Source of the DNA: Tetradesmus obliquus
Taxonomy: Eukaryota > Chlorophyta > Chlorophyceae > Sphaeropleales > Scenedesmaceae
Direction: 5' to 3'
Assembly: GCA_030272155.1 (NCBI GenBank)
Contig: CP126193.1
Coordinates: 6,696,001-6,760,000, forward strand
Length of the DNA stretch: 64,000 nt
Part shown: in pieces, positions 50,575 to 63,322 of the stretch
How the letters are laid out: every line of letters begins with the position of its first letter
Position numbering within the stretch: position 1 is the stretch's first letter
Made by a program: the position numbers and the translations under genes
Notes under the pieces: model-generated
Told to the model about the DNA's origin: nothing
Database searches by the model: none
The model's input: the letters and a program-made list of their open reading frames with translations, nothing else

Positions 50575-53500
50575 CATACATACATACATACATACATACA
50601 TACATACATACATACATACATACATACATACATACATACATACATACATACATACATACATACATACATACATACATACATACATACATACATACATACA
50701 TACATACATACATACATACATACATACATACATACATACATACATACATACATACATACATACATACATACATACATACATACATACATACATACATACA
50801 TACATACATACATACATACATACATACATACATACATACATACATACATACATACATACATACATACATAAAACATACATAAAAGTAAATAATAGAATAA
50901 ATAATATACATAGCGCGCTTACCGCTGCCTTGGCTGGGCTCCAGGCGCATCCTCCCACCAGCAGCCCAACCCACATATGCTGTTAACAGCATTAACAGCA
51001 TAACATGTTGCAACACGCCTGCTTTGTAACATAAATAAAATACTTAAATATTTAAACTAAATACAAAAATAATAAATAAAAATACATACATGAAACATAA
51101 AACATAAAACATAAAACATACTTTACAGCTTACCGCTGCCTTGGCTGGGTTCCACGCGCATCCTCGCACCAGCAGCCCAACTGCCAGCCGGGCAGCCAGC
51201 AAAGCTGCTCCAGGTCCCCCAGGCGCCTCCAATACTGGGCTTGATCGTGCTCACTATCACATGCGCTGCGCACGCCTGTGTGTTGCATGCTGTGCTGTTG
51301 GTGGTGCCGCTTGCAAAGGGGCATGGGCTGCCTCCATTGGCAGCGGCGGTGGTTATTGTAAATGTCTGTGTTGTAGCTCCCCCGCCGCAGGATGCGTTGC
51401 AAGGGGTGGGGCTGCTCCAGCTGCCAATGCAGTTTACGGGGCATGGTGCCGCGCTGCATGCGGTGCTGTTTGTAGTGCCGTCAGCAAATGCGCACGGCGC
51501 GCCGCCGTTTGCTGCAGCTGTCGTGATGACAAACGTCTGCGTTTGAACCCCAGTTGTGCCGCATGCAGTGGCACTGCAAGCGCTCAGCGGCGTCCAGCTG
51601 CCGATGCAGTTGACAGGGCAGATCTGGGCGCTGCAGATCGTGCTGTTTGTAGTGCCGTTTGCGAAAGGGCATGCTGCGCCGCCATTGGCTGCTGCGGTGG
51701 TTATCACATACGTTTGAATTTGGAGGCCGGGGGAAGTGCAGGTGCTGTTGCAGGCTGTCTTGGCTGATTAGGATCCGATGCAGTCGATAGCTGGCGGTGG
51801 AGGTGGTGATGGTGACGGCGGTTGAGGCACGGGAAGGTTGCAGCAGTAGGCTACAATGTCTGCCATGGCCGTGTCATCTGCAGGTTTGTCACCAGAAGAC
51901 AAGCGAACAATGTTAGCAGACAGAGGAGCTGTAGAAAAGGAGGAACGAGGCAAAAAGCATGAGCCTGCACAGCAGTACGGGTGGCTGTTGCAAGTGAGCC
52001 GAGCAGAAGCTACATTGGCAGTCAAATTGTGTAGAAGCTGCTGTTCCTTGCCCAAGCAGAGCAGGCTTGGCTAATCGCAGCATCCACTGAGCGCACCTCC
52101 ACCATATGGAGTGAAGCGGATCTTGTAGCCGCAGATTGCAGTCCCAGCAGGACACCTGGGCATCAGAAGGAGTTGTACAACAGCAGATGCAAATAGAGCC
52201 GGTATCTCAGCAGCCTGAGATACCGGCACGGATGGGGAGCGGCAGGTGCTGCAAGGGCACCTTGGCGGCAGCTCAGCTGCAGCAAGAAGCAGACTCGCTG
52301 TCGCTGCCGTCAAGCAATTGATCAAACCTGCGACCACGCCTCATGGTCAGGACCGCTGCCGCCGCTGTCTACAAGGGGTGAACAAAACCTACACCCACCT
52401 TGCAGTTTGCCCCCATGTGCCCAGCCCCAATGCTTTAGGTGTCCCCAGCACTGTTGCATTGTCAGAGCATGTCATCGCCACTGTATCAGCCGCAATGTCA
52501 TCTCCAGAACCCTGATCTGGCAAAACCCTCAGCGCAACCGCCACTGCAAATGTGGATCCGGGGCAGCTTGAGAGAGCAGACCATGTGCCCCAGAGTCCTG
52601 CATATGACAGGATCTCTGTTGCTGTGATGTTGCCGGCTGGGTTCTTGCACTGAAGCGATACAGCGTTGAGGCCTGTGTCGTCACCTGCAGCAGCAGCAGC
52701 AGCAGCAGAAGCAGCAGAAGCAGCAGAAGCAGCAGCAGCAGCAGCAGCAGCAGCTGTACGGCAATGCCAGGCATGTGGTTTGATTGTCTGCCAGGCACGT
52801 GCTAGACAGCAACTGGTGTGCAGGGATGGTCTAAGCAGCAAGGTGAGACACTCAAGCATGATCATGAACAGTTCATCAGCAGAGCAGGCGAACAACCGGC
52901 AACATGTATAACACTCAAAGCCCACCTGAGCCTTGGTTTGGCTCCACGCGGGTCTTCAGCCGTGTTACAAAGCTGCCAGCAGGGCACAGCGCAACATTTT
53001 GAAAGCTGCCCATCTCCCATCCATTGCCAGGCGAAATGGCAGCAGCAACACCATTTGGCAGAGGTGGTGCGCCGTCCACAAGGCAGCAGGCATCGCAGGC
53101 TTGGCCGCAAGGTCCAGCAGGGTTGAAGTCAAAGGGGGCAAGGTTTAGGGCGTTGACCGTTGACTCTGTGGCTGCAGAGACTGGGAACTTCCATGCCTTG
53201 TAAAAGGGCACCAGGTTCTTGCCGCTGATCTGGGAAGTCTCTAAAACCTGTTGGTGGGTTTTGGGTGTCAGACATGGCAGCAAAATATACGATTGTCACT
53301 CCACAGCCTCTGCAAGTAGAGTGATTATGGGAGGCGCAAGGTTCTTGCCGCTGATCTGGGCAGTTCCCAAGGCCTGAAGCGGTGGTGCTGTGTGGACATG
53401 ATGCACATGTACAGGTGTCAAGGCAGACCTTATGCGGCATGCTGGCTGCAACATATGACCACTGCAAGTTTGATGCTTTGTTGTGCTTTAGCTAATTGCG

Positions 53501-53760
53501 AAACTTCGAGCGTTGTTCACTCAGCAGCTGCGGCGGCTTTCCAAGTCCACATCAGTCGCTGCCTCGGCTCTGGCAAATCACACAAACTCACCCAGGTCTG
53601 CAGCTTCTTGTCATCTGTTGAGACAGCATCGGTGCCAGACAGCACCTGGTACCGTGCCAGCATCCTCTTGTAGAAGTCCCAGCCGCCTGTGTAGTTGTAG
53701 GGCCCCGCAATGTTCTCCTGCAGCTGCAGGTATGTGTACAGCGCCGTCCACACAGTCCTG

Positions 53761-53819
<59 letters not shown>

Positions 53820-54260
53820 GGATAAACCTTATGATTTGACAATTGTCCCTCGACATGCCATGCTGACCGCATCTGCAAGAAAAGTGGTCACAAGCCATCC
53901 ACATTGAACTGCACTAGCGATACTAGGATTGGTGATGCGCTCTTGTGAGTTGTTTTTTTTTATAAAACGTTTTGCAGCACCATGCTGCTATCGCTGCTGC
54001 AGGAGCCACTGCTGCTGCTCTCCTGCTGATGCCGTTCTCTTGGTGTGTGATGGCTAGCAGTGCATGCCTCACCAGTCTGTGCTTATTAGTCCATGTAGGG
54101 CAGTGCTGCTGCTGCTGCTGTTGCAATTGTGTTCACGTGCATGACAGTGCTCACCAGTCAGTGCTGAACACTCCACTGGCCATGTATTTGGCAGTGCTGG
54201 TGACCCGTTCACTGGTGAGCGTGCTGCGGGCTGTCCTCGGCACACCCATCACTTTCTCCT

Positions 54261-54354
<94 letters not shown>

Positions 54355-55644
54355 ACGTTACACACGATGATGGCGTGGCAAGGGGTTGCCACAACATACT
54401 TTCACGGCAAACAAGAGCATAGCAGCAGCACATATATGTGAAATGTGGTAGCAAAAGGAGTAATGATGGGCTCTACTATTCGTTGAAGTTGTCGTGCGCA
54501 CCAGGGCATACACAGTGTAGATGTTGTTGACTGTCTCTCCTGTGTTGGCCAGTGTCCATGCTCCCCACACCATGTTGTGGCCCAGCTGCAGCAGCCGGGA
54601 GCAGCAGCAGGGAGCAGCAGCAGCAGCAGCAGCAGCAGGCAGCAGCAGCGGCAGGCAGCAGCAGCAGCAGCAGCAGCAGCATGTAAGAGACACAGAACTG
54701 TGTGCTGCCTCAGCAGAAGGAGTATCGGCAGGAGCAGCAGCAGTGTGGTGAACTGCAGTATTGCTAGTGCCAGTCAACACTGGGTCTTTGCGTGGCACGT
54801 GACTGGAAGTGGAAAGTGCAACCACAAGCCAGCTCAATACTACTGGCAAGGTGTGGCAATGCGCTAAAGCTGTTAGCCGCTTACTGCTGTCATGGTGCTG
54901 TACATCTGTGTTCAAGTTGGTCAGCAATGTGCAGCTGCCCATACCTTTCAAACTGCCACTGCCGCAAGCAACCACCAAGCGTAGCTGCCAGCTGCGGCTA
55001 TGCTGCAACAAATGTTGCACGTGTATGAATGTGCACATGTGAGAAATTCAAATTCAACACATCGAGTTGACTGGTATGTTTGCAATCATACCTCATGGAA
55101 GGGCCCCCACTTGCTGTCTATTTCAGTAAGGTCCCCGTAGCGTGTGCTTAGCAGGTCAGGTGAGGCAGATACAGGCCTGCAGCAGTAGATGCAGCATACT
55201 TTTAGACTGCTACTTGCATGCCATGCGGTAGGCTGACCAGTTCAGCACAAGCAGCGGCGAACATGTGCATATGACATTTGGGATGTCATACAGCATACAC
55301 TCTTACATGCATGCATTCTGGCCTAATTCAAGCGCGCTGCGCTAGCAAAAGCACAGCAGCAATACCACAGGCGCTGTTGTGTTTGCTGTGTGCCTGCTTA
55401 GTGATGCATGGAACACATACGCACCCCATGATGGGTCAACCACTGTACAGTAGCCGCTGTAAAGCGCAGATAGTAGCAAAATCGTTCAGTTACACTGTCA
55501 GTGCATTATGTTTTCGACGCCAAAATTCTGCAGCAGCAGTCACACCCACCCCATGATAGGGTAGCCACTGTGCATGTAGCCAGCTGAGATGTCACAGTCC
55601 AGCACAAAGCGTTCCGCCCTGGGGCGATCGTAGGTGATCTGCCA

Positions 55645-55686
<42 letters not shown>

Positions 55687-56964
55687 CAGGAAAGCATGTT
55701 GGCGCCGTGCACTTCTGCGAAAGGTGCCTGGTTGTAAATATGTGGAGGCATGCAGCAAGTAGTGTATGACCGCTCTTGCTGTCAGCAACAGCGCTTCTTT
55801 CAAAAATGATACCTTACGACACCACTGGATTTCCAAAAGGTGATGTTTGACCAACATTGACTGAACATGTGATCCAGCATGGCCGAAACATGAAACAGCA
55901 GCTGGCACCACTCTCTGTGTCTGTCACAGAAGCAGCAGCCAGTACTGCTACAGTGGTGACTAGTAGTGATTGCTACAGTAGTGACTAACAGTGACTAGTG
56001 ACTACTAGTGACTAGTGACAAGTAGTGGGTAGTGACTAGTAGTGACTAGTGAATAGTAGTGACTAGTGACAAGTAGTGACTAGTGACTAGTAGTGACTAG
56101 TTGTGACTACTCCTTGCACTCACCACTGACAGGTCAGCCATGGCATCCAGTGCAGCATCCCACATGTCTGCAGGGCAAGACAAACATGACAAAATAACAT
56201 GTTAAAACACAGAATAGTAAGAGCAGTGCAAGTTTACGACTAGGCATGGCTCAGCAGTGCTGCCCGCACAAGGCAAGCCAACACTGCTGGTTTGCCAGGA
56301 GTGGCTTGCCAGCAATATTCGGTAGTATTAAGCGGAATAATTGGCGTGGTAAAGGTATGTAGTGCAGCCACAGGAGCTGCAAGGGCCTGCGTGGATGCAC
56401 TTTGGAAACAGGCAGTTTTTGCAACTGGCAACAGCGCATATGTTGTATGGCATGTTCTGCAGGCACCATGCAGCAGCACACCCACCTGCAATTTGCTTTG
56501 GGTTGCCAACAGTTGCCAAGTACGATGAAGGTATTGTCATGATGAACTTGGAGCTTGCAATCTCGCCAAATGGAGCCGGGTGATTCCTGATGGTGGCGAT
56601 CCAATCAGCCTCGCTTGTCTGCCCCTTTACAAACAGCGGCGCGCGCATCACGCCACTAAACGCAACCTGGATCAGTCCGAGGTTTGTCTTCTCGTTGATA
56701 ACAAGGTAGATCAAGCCGCCGACGCCAGACGCCACGGTTATAATATTACCGCCAGCGGCGGGAGAGAAGTAGTGCTGCTGAGTCATGCCGAAAGGCAGAC
56801 GGCACCAGGTGGTTTTGCGGCTAATGTCATCGCTGTGGCTGCCTATTTGGATGCGCAGGCTTCCCACGCCTGATGCTGCCAGAGATGCAGCCAGGCTGCT
56901 GCTGATGGTAGCTGTGATGGGTTGGCCTGGTGGTTGTAAGAGCCAGTGTGGTAGAAGCAGCAGC

Positions 56965-57044
<80 letters not shown>

Positions 57045-58605
57045 TGGCTTCGCAGTCCACAGCAGTGAGCACCTTCCTTGCGCCGTGGCAGGGCCAACGG
57101 TAGACCAAGTGGACAAACAAAGCATACCCTGGCGCACCATTAGTTTGCACTTAGAGCAAGCTGTTGGCGAGGTGGGGTGCCGTTGCGCACTGCAGTAAGA
57201 CGTCTCTGGATGAAACTTGAGAGATTTGGTGCTCAAGGGTGTGCATTGTGTTTTACGGTGCTCACTCTCCTTTTCTGGTCTCAGACCTTGTGTTCACCCT
57301 GTTGTGGCTCATACCTTCCAAGATGGTGCCAGGACCCACATGTAACCACCCTCTCTCAATAGACACATTGCGCAACGGGGCTGGCCAGCGCCGTGCAACC
57401 ACCCGGCCGCTGGCACTTCATACACCTGCTGATGCACGCATGGTATATACTGGTATACACATCTCTGTGCACAGACCCTGCACAACCACACATCTGCGAC
57501 TGCCTAAACCGGCAACCGTTGCACCCACCTGCTGGAGCCCACAGCCCCGTGCTGAGCCATGCAGTGCCTGTGTTCATGGCCACAGTGTAGTTGCCGGCGC
57601 TGGTGGCGTTCACCTGCGGCAGAATCAGCAGCAAACACAGTCATGATTGCACGCTTGAATCCAAGAATCAAGTCAAGGAGAACACAGGGTACAAGGCTAG
57701 TAGCTGCAGGCAGCACGACACAATCTCTGCCACTCACGGTCACTGTGGTTGTAACGGTTGTCGCTCCACTTTTGGGCAGCCCAGGGAAGCTGGCATAGCA
57801 GGGCGCAGGGGTGACTTTTGCAGCGGGGCCCTGCTGCTGCAGTGCCACAATGTAGGAGGCCTGCACATGCAGCAAATCAGCGCAGAACACATAACACAAT
57901 CAGGACACCCCGGGACATGACAAAGTTCAAGAGAATCGCAGCAGTAACAGCAGCTGTTACAGCCAAGCTGGAATAAACACTGCCAGCCGGACCCTGCTGC
58001 TGCAGTGCCACAATGTAGGAAGCCTGCAGGGAGCACATCAAGCCAGGCATGAGACACATGGGACAGCCCGTGACAAGTTCGTAGAAGACATGCTGCAGTA
58101 ATATCAGCTGTGACAGGTACGCTCATCTAGACGCTGGCAGCGTGGCTCCGCTGCTGCAGTGCCACAACATTGGAAGCCTGCACGCACAGCACCAGCATGA
58201 AACCAGCACGCACAGCACCAGCATGAAACCAGCACGCACAGCACCAGCATGAAACAAGTGAGGCGTGATGCGAGACACGTCATCGTTATAGCCATGCGGC
58301 TTGGAATACTGCAACACATCCTTATTATTACACCGCACAAACCTTGCCAGGAGCTGAACATCTTGTGCTGTAACCAGCTCATGTAACATCAGACGGAAGC
58401 CATCCATGCTGGCAGCTTACTGCAAGTTTGTTCAGCGGGTCGGCTGAAGGAACAGCGCCGCAGGTCCAGCTCTGTGCTTGACTCGTCATGGCAACAGCAA
58501 GCTGGCTAGAAGCAGGGTCGGACCATAGGGCAGCAGATGCAGCAGGCAGAGACAGCTTCTGGAGAATGGCAGTGCCAACAGTGCCGGCAACTGCAAGGCG
58601 GCGGC

Positions 58606-58650
<45 letters not shown>

Positions 58651-59247
58651 GAGTCGCTGCCAGCAGCAACCGGAGCAGCTTGTTGAGCACGCACGTTGCT
58701 GCTTAAACTGTGCTGCCCCAAGCACAAGAAGCATGCCTGCTGAGATACTACTGTTGTAACAAAGCAATGAAAGTTACAGCTCACCTGCTGCTAGGTCAGC
58801 GGCAGGCAGCACAGCAGTGCCGTTGATGTGGGCCAGCACTGCTGCTGCTGCAGCGTCCACGTTGAACTTCACAGGGTCGGGCGGGGCAGCAGGCATGTTC
58901 CAACTGACGGGGTACCACTCCGTACTGTCACCTGCACAAAGGCAGCCACAGGCGAGAGCAACGATTGTAGGATAAGGGTGGAGATTTAGGGCTTGGGTTG
59001 CAGCATAACACCCCTACCCTAGAGCTAGGACTGCAGCACCACGTAGAGTGTAGTTGCACTGCCTGCATTGAAACCAATGCATTTGGTTGAAACAGGCAAA
59101 GGCAATCAGCTCAGCGGCTGCTGTGACTTGTGGCTGCACCACAGGCAGCAGGTGCCTAGGACCTCACAGACTAGCCAGCCATTGCAGCTGCTCATGCAGC
59201 ACACTATCACATATGAACTTGTGTGCCTGGTGCTGCTGCTGCTGCTG

Positions 59248-59278
<31 letters not shown>

Positions 59279-60555
59279 TACTGCTGCTGCTGCTGCAGCT
59301 GCTGCTGGTGCCATAGCTGCTGCTACAGTGTCACCTGTCCACTGCACCACGTTGAGTGGAGCCAGCAGCATGTTGCCTGGGTAGGTCTGCAAGTTGGCTG
59401 CACAACAAACAAACGGCGGTGTGGCAGCATGCAGAGTCAGGCAGCTGGACAGAGGTTGGCAGCCATGGTGGAAGCTGCACGGACTCCTCGCCAAAGCAAG
59501 AGAGCAGAGTTGCAGTACTGCTGTTGCTACACAAACGCAGTGTTGCTGCAGTGCAGTGATCACTGCAACGACCAGTTTGCATGTCAAGCAACACTGCAGC
59601 GATGCGCTGCATGCTGCGCTGTTATTTTTCACTTTTTCAGACAGCTGCATGGCTGTCGCTGCCAGCGTGTTGGCCGCACCAGCGTTCCATGCTTGCCCGC
59701 CAGTCACGATGCCTCCGCCAGCCTGCAACAATAGGCAACAAGCCAGGTTGCTTGTGAGATGCCAGCTGCGCTGCTAGTTGCCATGCTGCCAGTGCGCACT
59801 GCATGCATTCTGGATTTGTTGTGTGCCAGCGCATACATTGACATGTATTGCATAGTGTACAAGATCTACACTACAGGCACCACACATGCTTGCACATCCA
59901 GCTGAAAGCAAAGCTGCCTGAGGGGCCTTATTTGGTTTGGCCGCATCAGGCTGAAAGAGTGTCGCAAACACAAAAGCAAAGTACATCGCCCTACCTGGAT
60001 GAAGGCTGTGATGTTGGCCAGCTGGGCTGCGCTGAATGCAACATGTGCTGTTGTTGATAACACGTCAGCGATGCGGTCAGTGCAAGCGGCTGTGCTGCAC
60101 AGAGCCAGGTCAGGCACGATGTTGCTGCTGCGGCCGGTTGGCGGGGTGAAGGTGACGCCAACAGAGGCCTGCAGTCAGAAACAGTAGCATCAGGATTAGA
60201 TTCTTTTTTGCAGAATGGCATAGAGGTGCAGCAGTTACTGACAACCCATTCATTGTAAAGCACCAGCGGCACCGCTGTCACAAACTGCTAGCATCTCCCC
60301 CGCATCATCAGCTGCATACAGTGCCGCTCACCCCTGCGCTTGCCAGATTGCTGAAGAAAGCTGAGTTGAAGTCTGACACCCCGCTTGATGCAGCCAGGCG
60401 CACTGTCACTGTGGGTGATGGCACAGGCTTGCCTGCTGCCCAGCGCAGCGAGTTTATGGCGAGGCGGCCTGCATTGCTGTTGCATGCGGCGAGTGAGGCG
60501 CCGCAGGCAGCTGTTGTGAAGGACTCTTTGGTGAAGCTGCGGGCAGGTGGATTGG

Positions 60556-60588
<33 letters not shown>

Positions 60589-60856
60589 GGTGCAGAGACA
60601 AGTCAATCTGGGTTGTGCTGGGTTCCTTAGATTGGTGGCTGGCTGAGCATGTGTGTGTGGGGGGGAGGGGCAGGGGCAGGGGGGGAGGGGGGGGGGACGC
60701 TCTCAAAAGATTCTGTTGTTTCTGACTTGATGCAGCACCTGGCTGGGGCTGTTTTGAAAGAATGATGCTTTCTTGATGTTCCAGGAGAGACCTTGAAAGT
60801 TCTAACCATGAAGTTGCTGAAGCTCACCGCACAACAGCAAGCCTTGCTTGCCTGAG

Positions 60857-60889
<33 letters not shown>

Positions 60890-61382
60890 GCTGCCATCGT
60901 GACTCACACAACTGCACGCCCAGCTGCAACACGGGAAGCAGCCATGGCAGTGTAGGCTCCATCACTGCTCAGCATGACAGGAAACGTGGAGCCCTGCACA
61001 GCAGAAACAAAGGCAGCAGCACTTGCTTGACGATTTGCCGGCTACTCTGGGTGACGCAGCTGGGCCGTGCTACACACAGTTTCGCTGCTGCTTCCGATTA
61101 TGCTCAGGCCCTCATGCTGCTGCTGCATTGACGCTTGCGCACGCGCAGCAGTGAGATGAATAGGCGGCAGCAAACAAATTCGAAATGGTCTTCAAAACTT
61201 ACGAGCAGCACGAAACGGCCTGTGATGCCTTGGCTGGAAGGGAAAGTGATTGTGCTGCCAGCCAAGCCATTTGTCAGGTCAGCCCAATCTACAGCGTACT
61301 GAGCATTGGTCGACGATACAGTCACAGCAAGTAATACGAGCACGGCTGATAGCCTGATGCTGCTGCAACCCAGAAAGCACAT
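49215..61382 (-). CDS. Secreted M60-family zinc metallopeptidase with VMO-I and TSP1-like modules
   Basis: More than 20 exons over 12 kb. The start at 61382 gives a signal peptide (SAVLVLLAVTVSSTNAQ). Exons at about 60994-59330 give an amidotransferase-like N-terminal region as in TCAF/M60 proteins (FIQAGGGIVTGGQAWNAGA). The peptidase core spans about 57615-53210: WLSTGLWAPAG, GVGGLIYLVI, FVKGQTSEADWIATIRNHPA, ISAGYMHSGYPIMG, the zinc site FHE/LGHN split by an intron (55092/54592), the downstream Glu in TGETVNNIYTVYAL, and GGWDFYKRMLARYQV. The M60 family cleaves O-glycosylated mucin-like proteins. Then follow three VMO-I-type units (about 53110-51840), a Pro-rich linker, three TSP1-like units (NCIGSW...C..) and three more VMO-I units to the stop at 49215. 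A TAA lies in frame at 51768-51770 in the first TSP1-like unit. Extracellular matrix remodelling is inference. Confidence 0.8.
50330..51185 (-). repeat. Three copies of a VMO-I exon donor edge
   Basis: GGGCTGCTGGTGC(A/G)AG(A/G)ATGCGC...CAGCGG followed by a donor occurs near 51130-51180 (used), 50925-50965 and 50370-50410, each encoding ARMRVEPSQGSG or a variant. The long ATAC microsatellite lies between the last two. Confidence 0.85.
50545..50870 (+). repeat. (TACA)n microsatellite, about 81 perfect units
   Basis: About 326 bp of uninterrupted TACA/CATA repeat in an AT-rich patch (about 50465-50910) inside an intron of the M60 gene. It generates a spurious Tyr-Val-Cys-Met open frame on the minus strand. 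Confidence 0.97.
52198..52227. other. Perfect 13-bp hairpin with CAGC loop
   Basis: Arms GCCGGTATCTCAG and its exact complement are separated by four bases. It lies in an intron of the M60 gene between two VMO-I exons. It is too short and unframed to be a mobile element by itself. Confidence 0.9.
53205..53380 (-). repeat. Duplicated acceptor edge of an M60 exon
   Basis: The block encoding ISGKNL with the preceding CCTGTTTTAGAG/GGCCTTGGGAA region occurs at 53207-53247 and again at 53338-53376, about 130 bp apart. Only the first continues into VPFYKAWKFPVS. Confidence 0.8.
55930..56110 (+). repeat. GTAGTGACTA minisatellite
   Basis: About fifteen imperfect units built from TAGTGACTAG and AGTAGTGAC in an intron of the M60 gene. 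Confidence 0.9.
57288..57358 (+). repeat. Dispersed repeat, copy 2
   Basis: Intronic partner of the repeat at 5217-5285; both contain CCCTGTTGTGGCTC followed by GGTGCCAGGACCCACA in the same order and orientation. Confidence 0.7.
57725..58195 (-). repeat. Three copies of an M60-gene exon acceptor edge
   Basis: GCAG(G)CTTCC followed by coding for AS(Y/N)(I/V)VALQQ(Q/R) starts near 57862, 58025 and 58180. Only the first continues into the coding block VTPAPCYASFPGLPKSG and a donor. Confidence 0.9.
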
Positions 61383-63322
61383 GATGACAGTAAGCTAGGG
61401 AACGCAGCCGTGGCCGATGACCAACAATATACTTCTTCAGGAGTGACTAAAAATTCAAGCTATGCAGAACCCACGAAGCCGCGTAGAATGGTTCCGATCT
61501 CAAGCTTGCGACATCGCAATACAACATGTGTACTCGCACATACTGATCTACCGGGGCCAAAACAGACATTGCACGTTTGATAGACGCCGCACAGGCTTGA
61601 ATGTCGACCTCAATCTCGGCAATTGTTATGACAGTCACTTCAAACGTCACGGTGAACATCGCATCAGCCAATATAAACGCCTTGCGTGCCACGCTCACAG
61701 CTGATGCCTCATCGTCAGTGCGCCAAGCACGAGACAAAGGTTGTTGGGTATTAGATGTATCTTGTGCGCCAGCTCTACTGAGTGTCTTGCGCCTGCGGAG
61801 ACCCGGAACTTTTCAGAAGTGTCACACCCACTGAAACACCGAAGTCCTCATCTTTGCAGCCCCTTGAAAGCAGATCATATATTATGTTGCAGGTCAAACG
61901 TTCGACGCCATTAGCTGTAGGTTCTGGTCCGACCAGAAAGTCAAATGATTTGACTCAGTCTGCAGTGCAGAAGCTGCCTGGCTGCAGGATCGCTGCCACC
62001 AGCTGATGAAGAATCACCAATATTGACAACCTATTGATATCGGGCGCAACAGTCTTGTACCTCACAGCACCAACCCACCTCCCCCCTCTCCAGTTTAGAA
62101 GAGGGGCAATAATTCTGCCTATATGCTGCTGCTCAGCAACAAGCTGCTGCCATGCACCCTGTACACAACCCATTGCAACTCTTTCTCCAAGCCACGTCCA
62201 CCGCTCCACAACAACCAAAAAGAACAGCATCCAAAAGCTACGCTGCTATGTGACCTGGCGGGGATGTCACTCTTTTCTGCAAACCAAGTTGCCGCCAGCT
62301 GCAGCAGCAGCACCTGCTGCCACACATGCAATCCTGCAACAACTAATGTGGTGCTCCCTGCTATCCACGTGGATAGCAGTGGTTGTGCACAAACACTCAA
62401 ACAGGCCAACCAAAACTTTGTTTCTGTGCAGGAGCGCTGTCGCAGTGGGCATTTATTCTCTAAGGCTTCAAGCAGCGGCTGCTTCACCTCCTAGATGCTT
62501 CAGCCTCCGCGCCCCTGCAGGTGTTGTGGGTGGAGTTGAAACGGTGCCAGCAGCAACAAAATAGGCAGCTGTGAAGCATATGTACACGCATGCTTATACA
62601 CACTAGCAGGACATGACCTGTGCACACACACACACCTACAGGTCGTGCAGCTACAAGTATGTGCCGGCTTCTGAGGGTGAATGCAAGCTTGCCCAAAGTG
62701 ACTGGCTATCAAACAAAGGCTCCCCGCCTGCTGCAGCAACTGCCTGGAGCGTACCACACCTCAAGTTGATGGTGTTTTGCGCCAGCCACAGCTAGCGCAC
62801 AACACCAACAGATGAAGATGCTGGCAGCCACAAGGCAGTTGGAGAGCTTCATACAACCCGTCTGAGTCGCTGTGTGTCATAACATGTGTCATAACATGTG
62901 TTATGACATGTTTTGAAACTCTGCTGCCCCTGGAGCCACAGCAGCCGCGTCTCCAGCAAACATTGCCCGTGGCACAGGCCCCGGTTGTGTTGCTACACTT
63001 GCTCTGCCTTTGTGCAAAGCTCATCCCGTGAGATTGTTTGTCCACGCCGGGAGACCTGCATCCGCCTTCAACCATCTTCAGCCTGACTGCCATGCACACA
63101 CCAGTGCACCCAAGGCCCAGTGGCACACCATTGAGGAGAAAGCAGTGATGCGTTTGGGGCTCTACTGCCTGGCTTGCTGGACACCACTTGCCCTTCATCG
63201 GCGCCCAGTCCAATGCAGGCACACTTGGAGCCACACTTTTGTCGCCACACCCCGCCCACTGCGTGTCCCTTGCTGCCTTGCGTGTAGATCAAGCAGCGGA
63301 CGCTGCAGCTCTCAACAGCCGC
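61383..63322. other. Spacer: M60 promoter and fructokinase 3' UTR
   Basis: No gene supported. It contains a 20-bp perfect palindrome with a G-box core (separate entry) and a cluster of CATAACATGTG-like repeats at 62876-62911. Confidence 0.5.
62359..62378. promoter_or_regulatory. 20-bp perfect palindrome with CACGTG G-box core
   Basis: The half-site TGCTATCCAC is followed directly by its exact reverse complement. CACGTG is the binding core of plant and algal bZIP and bHLH factors. It lies about 1 kb upstream of the M60 start. Function is inference. Confidence 0.45.

Noticed and set aside
50468-51016. Long Tyr-Val-Cys-Met open reading frames on the minus strand
   Set aside because: They are translations of the TACA microsatellite and carry no coding signal.
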